Assembly (NCBI GenBank): GCA_016649775.1
Contig: JAENWY010000156.1
Location: 1-5,317 of the forward strand
Length of the DNA: 5,317 bases
Origin: Spirochaetaceae bacterium
GTDB taxonomy: Bacteria; Spirochaetota; Spirochaetia; Sphaerochaetales; Sphaerochaetaceae
Direction of reading: 5' to 3'
Part shown: piece after piece, positions 1-5,040 of the stretch
Numbering within the stretch: the first letter of the stretch is position 1
Layout: every line of letters begins with the position of its first letter
Made by a program: the position numbers and the translations under genes
Notes under the pieces: generated by a model
Databases searched by the model: none
What the model was told of the DNA's origin: nothing
The model's input: only the letters and a program-made list of their open reading frames with translations

Positions 1-22
1 AACAAAAATTCTAAAAGAACTC
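1..22 (-). terminator. weak possible terminator after the DUF7309-like gene
   Basis: On the minus strand a 6-bp stem (AGTTCT with AGAATT, one G-U pair, 3-nt loop) is followed by a T-rich run reaching the window edge. It lies about 30 nt past the stop codon at 51-53. The stem is short and GC-poor, so this is only a weak candidate. Confidence 0.25.
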
Positions 23-50
23 AAGTTGGGTTTAATAAATATTATTACTT

Positions 51-1055
51 TTAGTAATTATAATTCTTAATTAATTGAACTTCCATATTATCTGTTTCTT
101 CAAAAGAATCAAGACGATTAACTTTAATATCTAGTTGATCACAAAAAGTTGAAATCAAACTCTCTGCACGGTCTGTTGCTACATTAATAGTATCAGGTCT
201 TCCGATATCATCAATAGTTTCTAGGATGTCAACTAGAAAATCATCACAGTATTTATCATAATCACGAGCTAAATTATATGTCAAAATTTTTTTAGATTCA
301 TCAATATATAATACGCCGGCTATTGGAAAGACATGAGATTTACTTTCATTTGCATTTGGAATAATAAACAAATGGAAATGCCATTCTTTATTATTAGAAA
401 AAATCCTTCGATACTTTGAAGCTTCTCTTTCATTTAAAGAAGGGGCTGGATATCTTTCAAATTCATCAGGTAGCTCTTCTTTGGACCACATTACAAAATT
501 GTTTTCATCAATAGATGCCATATTTATACTATCATCAAGTTCTTCTTCTTCAAAAAATTCTTCATCTTCTTCTAATAATTTTTTCTCTTCATCAAAAAGA
601 TTATAATTATTTTCAAGAATATCATTAAGAGTTACTATTAAAGAATTAATAGCTCCAAAATCTTCATCCTTTATTCTAAAAGGAAGTGATAATTCTTCAT
701 GATGTCTAAATCTAGGAATTTGATCCATCTCTCTATAATCAATTTCTAATTGTTTTAACTCTTTAATTTCATATTTACTTAAGTCTTCTAAATCTGTAAA
801 AGATACGGATAAACCATATTTCATATATTCTAGTTCAAGTGCTCTTAAATCAGAAACTTCATCTTCTTGATCTATTAGTTCTAACCAGCTTTCAAAGCCT
901 CTTGCATTCTTGTACATAAAGATGGAGTTATCTTCTACTACACAATAATAAGTATCTGCTTCAACCTTAAGTGCAAACATTGTACCCATATTAAGTAACT
1001 CAAAAATACCTTTCTCATAGAGGACACTTGCCTCTTCATAAAATTTTTTCTTCAT
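51..1055 (-). CDS. uncharacterised protein, DUF7309/DUF6930-like
   Basis: This is an intact 334-residue soluble protein of unknown function, with no signal peptide or membrane segment. The N-terminal ~145 residues (aromatic and acidic, with a YYCVVEDN-type strand and a later PRFRHHEELSLPFRI stretch) resemble the DUF7309 layout. Residues ~195-320 (PAPSLNERE, WHFHLFIIP, then GRPDTINVATDRAESL and DQLDIKV) resemble DUF6930. Both assignments are from memory of family patterns. Residues 155-176 between the two halves form a very acidic, Glu/Asp-dominated linker. The ATG at 1055 is preceded by TGAGGT about 8 nt upstream, which supports the start. Upstream, a strong terminator (1138-1177) isolates it from the decayed genes behind it, so it is probably transcribed alone. 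Its base composition is strongly AT-rich. I infer no biochemical role. Confidence 0.8.
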   Translation of the reverse strand: MKKKFYEEASVLYEKGIFELLNMGTMFALKVEADTYYCVVEDNSIFMYKNARGFESWLELIDQEDEVSDLRALELEYMKYGLSVSFTDLEDLSKYEIKELKQLEIDYREMDQIPRFRHHEELSLPFRIKDEDFGAINSLIVTLNDILENNYNLFDEEKKLLEEDEEFFEEEELDDSINMASIDENNFVMWSKEELPDEFERYPAPSLNEREASKYRRIFSNNKEWHFHLFIIPNANESKSHVFPIAGVLYIDESKKILTYNLARDYDKYCDDFLVDILETIDDIGRPDTINVATDRAESLISTFCDQLDIKVNRLDSFEETDNMEVQLIKNYNY

Positions 1056-1137
1056 AAATTCTTACCTCATTATTCATCTTTAAGTTGAGTTTAGAATAAT
1101 ACAGATTAAACAAAAAAGATACTATAGTTAAGGACTT

Positions 1138-1177
1138 AAAAAGAGAGTTGTAATTTTTTCCAATTACAACTCTCTTT
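1138..1177 (-). terminator. strong intrinsic terminator of the TRAP/aldolase remnant operon
   Basis: A perfect 16-bp inverted repeat (1140-1155 with 1162-1177, 6-nt loop) lies about 20 nt beyond the stop of the aldolase remnant. On the minus strand the stem ends in TTTTT (1142-1138), partly inside the stem, as intrinsic terminators often do. On the plus strand only three T follow the stem centre before GTATG, so the minus-strand reading is favoured. It insulates the DUF7309-like gene downstream. Confidence 0.75.
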
Positions 1178-1197
1178 GTATGATAATTTTAAGAATG

Positions 1198-1828
1198 CTA
1201 TAGAGATAAACCTAAACGATTTCTCCATCTTACTTCCATAGAATGAAGAGCATCTAATTCATGAATTCCGTTTTCATTTAATAAATTAACATCTTTTGCT
1301 TTAGTATAAATAGACATTTTAACATCAAATTTATTCTGATGATATTTAGCACTTACAGGATAACATCGGGATTCAATTACTCCCGCTAAAATTAAGAAGT
1401 CCATTAGCTCTCTTGCAGTTTCTGGATCTTTTTTAAAGTTTAAGAATAACCATTTATATAAATCTATATGAAAATTAGCCATTACACCATTATAACCATC
1501 AGCACCCATTTGAAAAGAATCTAGTAAGGTTGAAGTATTTGCATTAAATAAACTCAAATTTGTTCCTTTAATAGCTTCAATTCTTTCTTTTAAAATAGAG
1601 GTAGAACAAGAAACATCTTTAAAGAAGACTCTCCATGATATTCAATTGGTAACTTGTTAATTATATACTAAATAAATTATTTACCCAGAGACTTTTATCT
1701 GTTTGGTAAAGCAATATTAAAGCCGCCACAGAATTTACAAAATTATCTACTGATTTAAAACCAATTTTTCTAGCATCTGTAAAAGGTGTAATCATGGTAG
1801 GCCAACAACCACCGTAATTCTTTGTCAT
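1198..1828 (-). pseudogene. broken dihydrodipicolinate synthase/N-acetylneuraminate lyase family enzyme
   Basis: This is the remains of a class I aldolase of the DapA/NanA family (normally ~300 residues, TIM barrel, Schiff-base lysine). The N-terminal piece (1661-1828, 55 codons) starts at an ATG with AAGGAG 7 nt upstream and reads MTKNYGGCWPTMITPFTDA, the family's opening strand. It loses homology after about residue 31. A +1 frame there gives FCGGF, resembling the usual CGGLFAVCQ, which suggests a frameshift. The C-terminal piece is open from 1641 to the TAG at 1198-1200. It reads KDVSCSTSILKERIEAIKGT, including the KDTSC-like strand with the presumed catalytic Lys, then NANTSTLLDSFQMGADGYNG and VMANFHIDLYKWLF. 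Intact relatives have ~90 more residues, including a YECPxPY-like segment missing here, so a central deletion plus frame changes have inactivated it. A TTG at 1557 is a poor start and probably not used. It lies 16 nt after the DctM remnant and was presumably in its operon. Confidence 0.8.
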
Positions 1829-1844
1829 ATTGTTTCTCCTTACA

Positions 1845-2351
1845 TTAAACCAAATTTAGTTGGTAAATATAGTACAAAATCAGGCCAATAGCTAAATAAA
1901 TTAGCATTACACAAATAGGCCATAATATTTCTTTCATAACACCTTTTAATGGTGTATCAGATATTCCAAAAGTTATAAATAATAGCATTCCAAAAGGTGG
2001 GGTATATAACCCTACCATCATATTGAAAGTTACAATTAAACCAAAACAGATCATATTAATATCAAAATATCTAACTACTGGAAATAATAGTGGAACAAAT
2101 ACTAATTGAATAATTGAAGTATCAATAAACATTCCAAAAAGTAATATCATAATATTTACAAGAAATAAGAAAGTATATTTACTAGCACAAAAAGCTGTCA
2201 TCCAAGTGGCTAAATCGGTAGCTACTTGTTCTCTTGCTACTACGTAACTAATAATAGATGCAGCACCAAAAATATCAACAAAATACTTAGTTTCCAAAAA
2301 ATTACCATCTTTAGTATTATAATTTTCTTTAGCAGAAGAATAACGACCCAT
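1845..2351 (-). pseudogene. TRAP transporter large permease (DctM), C-terminal remnant
   Basis: The 168 codons match only the C-terminal third of DctM-type permeases, which usually have ~425 residues and ~12 membrane spans. The matching block begins near residue 30 (AASIISYVVAREQVATDLAT). It continues through a hydrophobic span, then GMFIDTSIIQLVFVPLLFP, NMMVGLYTPPFGMLLFIT and a final span before the stop. The first ~25 residues (polar, MGRYSSAKENYN) do not look like DctM, and the ATG at 2351 has no ribosome binding site, so the 5' end appears truncated by a rearrangement. The small (DctQ) and periplasmic (DctP) partners are absent. TRAP carriers import organic acids using Na+ gradients. Pairing with the adjacent aldolase-family gene suggests a former sialic acid or other keto-acid uptake module, but the substrate is unknown. 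Alone this fragment should not transport. Confidence 0.8.
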
Positions 2352-2571
2352 TGTAGACGATAACTATTTTTTTCTTAAGCTCTTTGAGGCAAGTCGGAAA
2401 GGATATGTCAAAAATCCGGCCTTTCATAAAATCTCCAAAATCCCACAACTTTTATGATTAAGACAAAATATGTGCTAATAAAGAGGCTATTAAGTATTCT
2501 AAAATTACTACCTTAAGATATATTCTAACTGACAAAGTTGCATCAAGTTGACGGTGTAAAACTAACTAGAC
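2344..2571. other. gene-free junction with a possible short coding remnant
   Basis: No intact gene is recognisable. On the plus strand 2344-2457 is an open frame that ends in a stop and reads plausibly as the C-terminus of a protein (KLFEASRKGYVKNPAFHK, then ISKIPQLL). I cannot assign it to a family, and it has no start or ribosome binding site. It overlaps the odd N-terminus of the DctM remnant by a few bases, consistent with a deletion breakpoint here. From 2458 to 2571 I see only AT-rich sequence with stops in the frames I read. Confidence 0.3.
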
Positions 2572-2600
2572 TTGACACGTAAGGCAATAAGTGATAATTT
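2572..2600 (+). promoter_or_regulatory. probable sigma-A promoter of the thi leader
   Basis: TTGACA at 2572-2577 is a perfect -35 box. Downstream, GATAAT (2593-2598, 5 of 6, 15-bp spacing) or the overlapping TAATTT (2595-2600, 17-bp spacing, weaker) could be the -10. Either would start RNA near 2605, just before the P1 helix of the first TPP aptamer, which is where a riboswitch leader should begin. Confidence 0.6.
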
Positions 2601-2608
2601 AATAAATT

Positions 2609-2690
2609 ATTGTAGGGGGACTCATATGAGTTGAGAAGGTAAAACCTGACCCTTTGAACCTGTCAGTTAACACTGGTGTAGGGAAGCAAT
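2609..2690 (+). promoter_or_regulatory. TPP riboswitch aptamer, copy 1 (apparently intact)
   Basis: This RNA element (THI element) binds thiamin pyrophosphate and shuts down thiamin genes when TPP is plentiful. P1 can form from ATTGT (2609-2613) with GCAAT (2686-2690). P2 pairs GGG (2616-2618) with CCC (2650-2652). P3 is very short, ACTC (2620-2623) with GAGT (2628-2631) and a 4-nt loop. The pyrimidine-sensing core TGAGA is intact at 2632-2636. The conserved ACCCTTTGAACCTG lies at 2649-2662. P5 pairs CAGT with ACTG (2664-2667, 2672-2675), and the conserved GTAGGGA lies at 2678-2684. A terminator follows at 2713-2746, giving transcriptional control. It precedes thiM and thiE, as expected. Confidence 0.92.
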
Positions 2691-2712
2691 CCATTATCAA
2701 AAATAATGAATA

Positions 2713-2746
2713 AGTGCTTTCCTTAACAAAGGAGAGTACTTTTTTT
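2713..2746 (+). terminator. riboswitch-controlled intrinsic terminator of copy 1
   Basis: A 12-bp stem (2713-2724 with 2729-2740, two G-U pairs, 4-nt loop AACA) is followed directly by seven T (2740-2746). A smaller hairpin (CATTAT 2692-2697 with ATAATG 2703-2708) sits between it and the aptamer. This is the expected OFF-state expression platform. An AAAGGAG sits in the 3' arm of the stem, but no start codon follows. Confidence 0.85.
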
Positions 2747-2761
2747 ATTAAAACCGAATAT

Positions 2762-2844
2762 ATTACGGGGGGACTCATATGAGGGGAGAATGTAAAAACT
2801 AACCCTTTGAACCTGTCAGTTAACACTGGGTGTATGGAAGCAAT
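2762..2844 (+). promoter_or_regulatory. TPP riboswitch aptamer, copy 2 (degenerate)
   Basis: The 3' half is clearly a TPP aptamer: ACCCTTTGAACCTG at 2802-2815 and the CAGT/ACTG P5 hairpin are preserved. The 5' core is altered. TTGAGA of copy 1 is GGGAGA here (2784-2789), which removes the U of the UGAGA turn that holds the HMP ring and breaks the closing P3 pair. GTAGGGA has become GTATGGA (T at 2835) with an extra G at 2828-2830, weakening P4. P1 (ATTAC 2762-2766 with GCAAT 2840-2844) has an A-C mismatch. By family knowledge such changes should reduce TPP binding, though this is an inference. Confidence 0.85.
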
Positions 2845-2867
2845 CCATTATCAAAAATAATGGATAA

Positions 2868-2893
2868 GTACTTTCCTTAAAAAAGGAGAGTAC
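2868..2893 (+). promoter_or_regulatory. former terminator stem of copy 2, lacking a U-tract
   Basis: An 11-bp stem (2868-2878 with 2883-2893, 4-nt A loop, one G-U pair) is the counterpart of copy 1's terminator. It is followed by ATAAAGGAG instead of T residues, so it should not terminate transcription. A preceding 7-bp hairpin (2845-2851 with 2857-2863) is slightly stronger than its copy-1 equivalent. The stem ends 2 nt before the AAAGGAG at 2896-2902, so it could affect access to that site. That role is speculative. Confidence 0.6.
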
Positions 2894-2895
2894 AT

Positions 2896-2945
2896 AAAGG
2901 AGTCTAATCAAATGAGCTATAAAAACAGATAGAAGTTGCCTGACA
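2896..2945 (+). pseudogene. ribosome binding site with six-codon ORF, likely stub of a deleted thi gene
   Basis: AAAGGAG (2896-2902) lies 9 nt before ATG (2912-2914), ideal translation-start spacing, but the frame reads only MSYKNR before TAG (2930-2932). Restoring one base after AAAA would give MSYKTQIEVA, resembling N-termini of ThiC (HMP-P synthase), which usually open with xYxTQMxAA. The next codon would again be a stop, so nearly the entire gene is gone. A stray start or a leader peptide are alternatives. The following ~100 nt up to thiM hold nothing I recognise. Confidence 0.3.
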
Positions 2946-3036
2946 CGACATGTCATGAAAACATTGGCACAGAATTTTCTGTAAACAGTACCATAAAACT
3001 ATATTTGTGCAATACAAATGAAAGGAAGAATATAAA

Positions 3037-3873
3037 ATGATTAATAAAGAAGACATTCAAAACCGGATGATTCAGGCAGTTGATACTGTAAGACGAACAA
3101 ACCCTATAGCAGGGTCAATCACCAACAGTGTAACAATCAATTTTGTGGCTAATGCACAGCTTGCCATCGGGGGATCCGCGGCTATGACTTATCTGCCCGA
3201 TGAGGGTGAATTTTTGGTGAAAGCCGGCGGGGCAACATACATAAATGTCGGTACACTTATGCCGATTTATGAGCAGACTTTGCCTCACATAGTAAATGTT
3301 ATTCGTGTTATGGGGAAACCATGGGTTCTGGATCCAGTTGCAATCGGAATTGGCTCGCTTAGAACTCAGCTGTTATGGCAGTTTAAAGAGTATAAACCCA
3401 CTGTGATCAGAGGGAATTCTTCTGAAATTATCGCATTGGCTGGTTTGTGGGGTTTGGACGGAGGTACGAAGGTATCCAATGTACGTGGTGTTGATTCTAC
3501 GGATTCGGTAAACATCGCAAAGACTGCAGCTGTCGCTCTGAGCAAGTGGACAGGCGGGGCTGTTGCTGTATCGGGCAAAACGGATTTAATAACCGACGGT
3601 TCCATCATAGCTTTCTCTCAAGGTGGGTCGCACTTTATGGAGAAAATTACCGGGGCAGGTTGTTCATTGGGTGGAGTTGTTGCGGTCTATGCAACGGTTG
3701 CCTCGCCGTTTATTGCAGCGCTTACTGCTACTTCGGTGTACAATTTAGCAGGAAAACGTGCAGAAAATAATGCGGGCGGTCCCGGAAGTTTTCAGATACA
3801 GTTTCTTGATGAACTGTATAAAGCAACCGCAGTGGATATTGCAAACAATCCATTTGAAATTGAGGAGGCTTAA
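3037..3873 (+). CDS. thiM: hydroxyethylthiazole kinase
   Basis: ThiM phosphorylates 4-methyl-5-(2-hydroxyethyl)thiazole with ATP in the cytosol, the thiazole salvage step of thiamin synthesis. The 278 residues are full length for this ribokinase-like family. Visible signatures are ITNSVTINFVANAQLAIGG (residues 28-46, substrate pocket), VLDPV (97-101), VIRGNSSEI (123-131), GVDS (151-154) and TGAGCS (205-210, anion hole and catalytic Cys209). GGPGSF (247-252) and FLDELY follow near the C-terminus. The opening TNSVT differs slightly from the more usual TNxVT-V version but fits. AAAGGAAG at 3021-3028 sits 8 nt before the ATG. It is the first intact gene after the tandem TPP riboswitch and is followed 3 nt later by the thiamin-binding protein gene, so it is almost certainly co-transcribed. 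Its GC content is higher than that of the genes to the left. Confidence 0.95.
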   Translation: MINKEDIQNRMIQAVDTVRRTNPIAGSITNSVTINFVANAQLAIGGSAAMTYLPDEGEFLVKAGGATYINVGTLMPIYEQTLPHIVNVIRVMGKPWVLDPVAIGIGSLRTQLLWQFKEYKPTVIRGNSSEIIALAGLWGLDGGTKVSNVRGVDSTDSVNIAKTAAVALSKWTGGAVAVSGKTDLITDGSIIAFSQGGSHFMEKITGAGCSLGGVVAVYATVASPFIAALTATSVYNLAGKRAENNAGGPGSFQIQFLDELYKATAVDIANNPFEIEEA

Positions 3874-3876
3874 GCT

Positions 3877-4194
3877 ATGAATACACTAATTGCAGTTGCC
3901 ATCGCACCTTTCGGTATAGGTGATGAACTCGCACCTGAAGTAGCCGAAGTAGTGAAAGTAATTCGGGAGTCAGGCTTACCGTATCATACGACTTCAATGT
4001 TTACAGAAATCGAGGGCGAGTGGGATAAAGTAATGAAAGTTGTAAAAGACGCAACATTTGTACTTGCTGACAAAGGTATCCGCACGGAAGTTGTTCTGAA
4101 GGCCGATGTACGCCCTAGGTTTACAAACATGATGAATACAAAGGTCGATAAAATCAATGATATTTTGGGAGGAGAAAATGAGCATCAGAAATAA
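3877..4194 (+). CDS. thiamin-binding protein, MTH1187/YkoF-like family (DUF77)
   Basis: This 105-residue cytosolic protein matches the small MTH1187 family (Thiamine_BP, PF01910). These are single ferredoxin-like domains that assemble into oligomers and, in related YkoF, bind thiamin or its pyrimidine moiety. Family marks are the N-terminal IAVAIAPFGIG strand, YHTTSMFTEIEGEWDKVM (residues 36-53, the most conserved block) and LKADVRP (74-80). It lacks catalytic motifs, so binding or delivery of a thiamin precursor is the likely job, but this is not proven for the family. GAGGAGG (3862-3868), inside the end of thiM, is 8 nt before its ATG. It overlaps the thiE start by 17 nt, indicating translational coupling between ThiM and ThiE production. 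Confidence 0.88.
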   Translation: MNTLIAVAIAPFGIGDELAPEVAEVVKVIRESGLPYHTTSMFTEIEGEWDKVMKVVKDATFVLADKGIRTEVVLKADVRPRFTNMMNTKVDKINDILGGENEHQK

Positions 4195-4894
4195 CTTTGA
4201 TATTTCAGCATACTTGGTTGTGGGCCCTGAGAATTCGACAGGTCGGCCAGTTGTGACAATTATTAAAGATGCGGTTGAGGCAGGATTTACCTGTATCCAA
4301 ATTCGCTCAAAGATTGCCTCTGCATACGAAATGATCCAGCTGACCCATCAGGCCGCCGATGTAATCGCACAAGCTGGAAAGTCGGATAAGGTTACACTAC
4401 TCGTGGACGACCGACTTGACGTTATATTGGCTGCAAGAAAAGAAGGAATAAAAGTTGATGGAATCCACGTCGGACAATCAGATATTCCAGTGAACGTCTG
4501 TCGGGAATACTTGGGTGAAGATTCAATCATTGGTTTATCAGCCAGAACGAATGAATTATTCGAGTATATCAGAACCGTTGATTTTTCTCAGGTTGACTAT
4601 TTTGGTGCTGGCCCGCTGCATAAAACACAGACAAAACCTGATTGTGGACTCGATTTGGATGGAAAAGTTGTCACTAGAAGTTTTGCCGATATTTCTAAAC
4701 TTTCCAAACTCAGCCCGATTCCGATCGTTGTCGGTGGCGGAGTTAAGCTTGCCGATATACCGGAGCTTGCACAGACCGGAGTTGATGGTTTCTTCGTCGT
4801 ATCCGCCGTGTCTGATGCTAATGATCCAAAGTCGGCTGCTACTGAGCTTGTCAAAGCTTGGAAACTCTATAAGCCCAACCAAAGTGCCAAATAA
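4178..4894 (+). CDS. thiE: thiamin-phosphate synthase
   Basis: ThiE condenses HMP pyrophosphate with thiazole phosphate (the ThiM product) to give thiamin phosphate. The TIM-barrel signatures are all present in the 238-residue product: IQIRSK (40-45, pyrophosphate-binding Gln/Arg/Lys), VDDRLDV (76-82), GIHVGQSDIP (95-104), GLSART (119-124), GAGPLHKTQTK (143-153), VVGGGV (184-189) and VSAV (208-211). It is somewhat longer than the usual ~210-residue ThiE because of an N-terminal extension and a longer 154-172 region. I chose ATG 4178 rather than the in-frame ATG at 4157. GGGAGGAG (4167-4174) directly precedes 4178, whereas 4157 has no good site. The SD-start gap is a little short (~5 nt from GGAGG). 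It is the last intact gene of the operon, and no terminator is evident after it. Confidence 0.94.
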   Translation: MSIRNNFDISAYLVVGPENSTGRPVVTIIKDAVEAGFTCIQIRSKIASAYEMIQLTHQAADVIAQAGKSDKVTLLVDDRLDVILAARKEGIKVDGIHVGQSDIPVNVCREYLGEDSIIGLSARTNELFEYIRTVDFSQVDYFGAGPLHKTQTKPDCGLDLDGKVVTRSFADISKLSKLSPIPIVVGGGVKLADIPELAQTGVDGFFVVSAVSDANDPKSAATELVKAWKLYKPNQSAK

Positions 4895-4939
4895 GTTGAA
4901 ACCGAGCATATTTATCCATGGAAAGGAGCAGGACGACAT

Positions 4940-5040
4940 TTGACGATTATAGGAGTAATCATTGACATAGATGGTACCATACTAAATGCTATGTCAATCT
5001 AGGATAAAGCATCAGAAATGTTTATAATTTCTAAAGGACT
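4940..5040 (+). pseudogene. HAD-family phosphatase, N-terminal fragment with in-frame TAG
   Basis: AAAGGAG (4923-4928) precedes a TTG at 4940-4942. The frame reads TIIGVIIDIDGTILNAMSI, the HAD motif I with both catalytic aspartates (DIDGT) and the following helix. A TAG at 5000-5002 then sits where relatives usually have Trp (TGG), followed by DKASEMFIISKGL. HAD enzymes normally run ~210-230 residues with motifs II-IV. Only ~34 codons remain before the sequence changes character, so the gene is dead. HAD phosphatases often follow thi genes in Firmicutes, possibly hydrolysing thiamin or pyrimidine phosphates, so this was probably the operon's last gene. The exact breakpoint near 5040 is uncertain. 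Confidence 0.7.
4961..4998. repeat. 10-bp inverted repeat flanking a 10-bp palindrome in the HAD remnant
   Basis: ATTGACATAG (4961-4970) is perfectly complementary to CTATGTCAAT (4989-4998), with 18 nt between. The spacer opens with the self-complementary ATGGTACCAT (4971-4980). The structure lies across the HAD motif I codons and ends one base before the TAG. It has no T-tract, so it is not a terminator. It may be fortuitous. Confidence 0.5.

Larger units (their letters stand above)
2615..2893 (+). repeat. tandem duplication of the riboswitch unit (2615-2739 and 2768-2893)
   Basis: The two blocks of 125 and 126 nt align throughout. By hand I count nine substitutions and one inserted G in copy 2. 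Each unit contains the whole aptamer core, the intervening small hairpin and the terminator stem, so the duplication copied the complete switch. The 28 nt between the blocks begin with the T-tract that follows copy 1 only. The differences cluster in functional positions of copy 2, which suggests relaxed selection on it. Confidence 0.9.

Noticed and set aside
1096..1101. TATTAT as a -10 box for the DUF7309-like gene (minus strand)
   Set aside because: No recognisable -35 hexamer at 16-18 bp, and such AT-rich matches are expected by chance here.
2599..2826. Minus-strand 75-codon ORF with an internally repeated peptide (VLTDRFKG ... MSPP twice)
   Set aside because: It is the antisense of the two riboswitch copies. 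The peptide repeat simply mirrors the duplicated RNA element.
2615..2893. CRISPR-like array
   Set aside because: Only two long repeats, each folding as a TPP riboswitch. No short repeat-spacer pattern and no cas genes.
2941..2955. Small hairpin TGACA/TGTCA between the riboswitch and thiM
   Set aside because: A 5-bp stem with no T-tract or link to a known motif, within chance expectation.
3366..3608. Minus-strand 80-codon ORF inside thiM
   Set aside because: Shadow of thiM codons with no ribosome binding site or family signature.
4157..4177. Upstream ATG extending ThiE by seven residues
   Set aside because: No ribosome binding site at a useful distance, while GGGAGGAG directly precedes the ATG at 4178. 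The extra residues (MIFWEEK) are the SD region translated.
4556..4939. Minus-strand 127-codon ORF opposite thiE
   Set aside because: Antisense shadow of thiE without signatures or a convincing start.
4515..4943. Plus-strand 142-codon ORF overlapping thiE in another frame
   Set aside because: thiE has every family motif in its own frame. This overlapping frame has a Ser/Leu-rich shadow composition and no recognisable domain.
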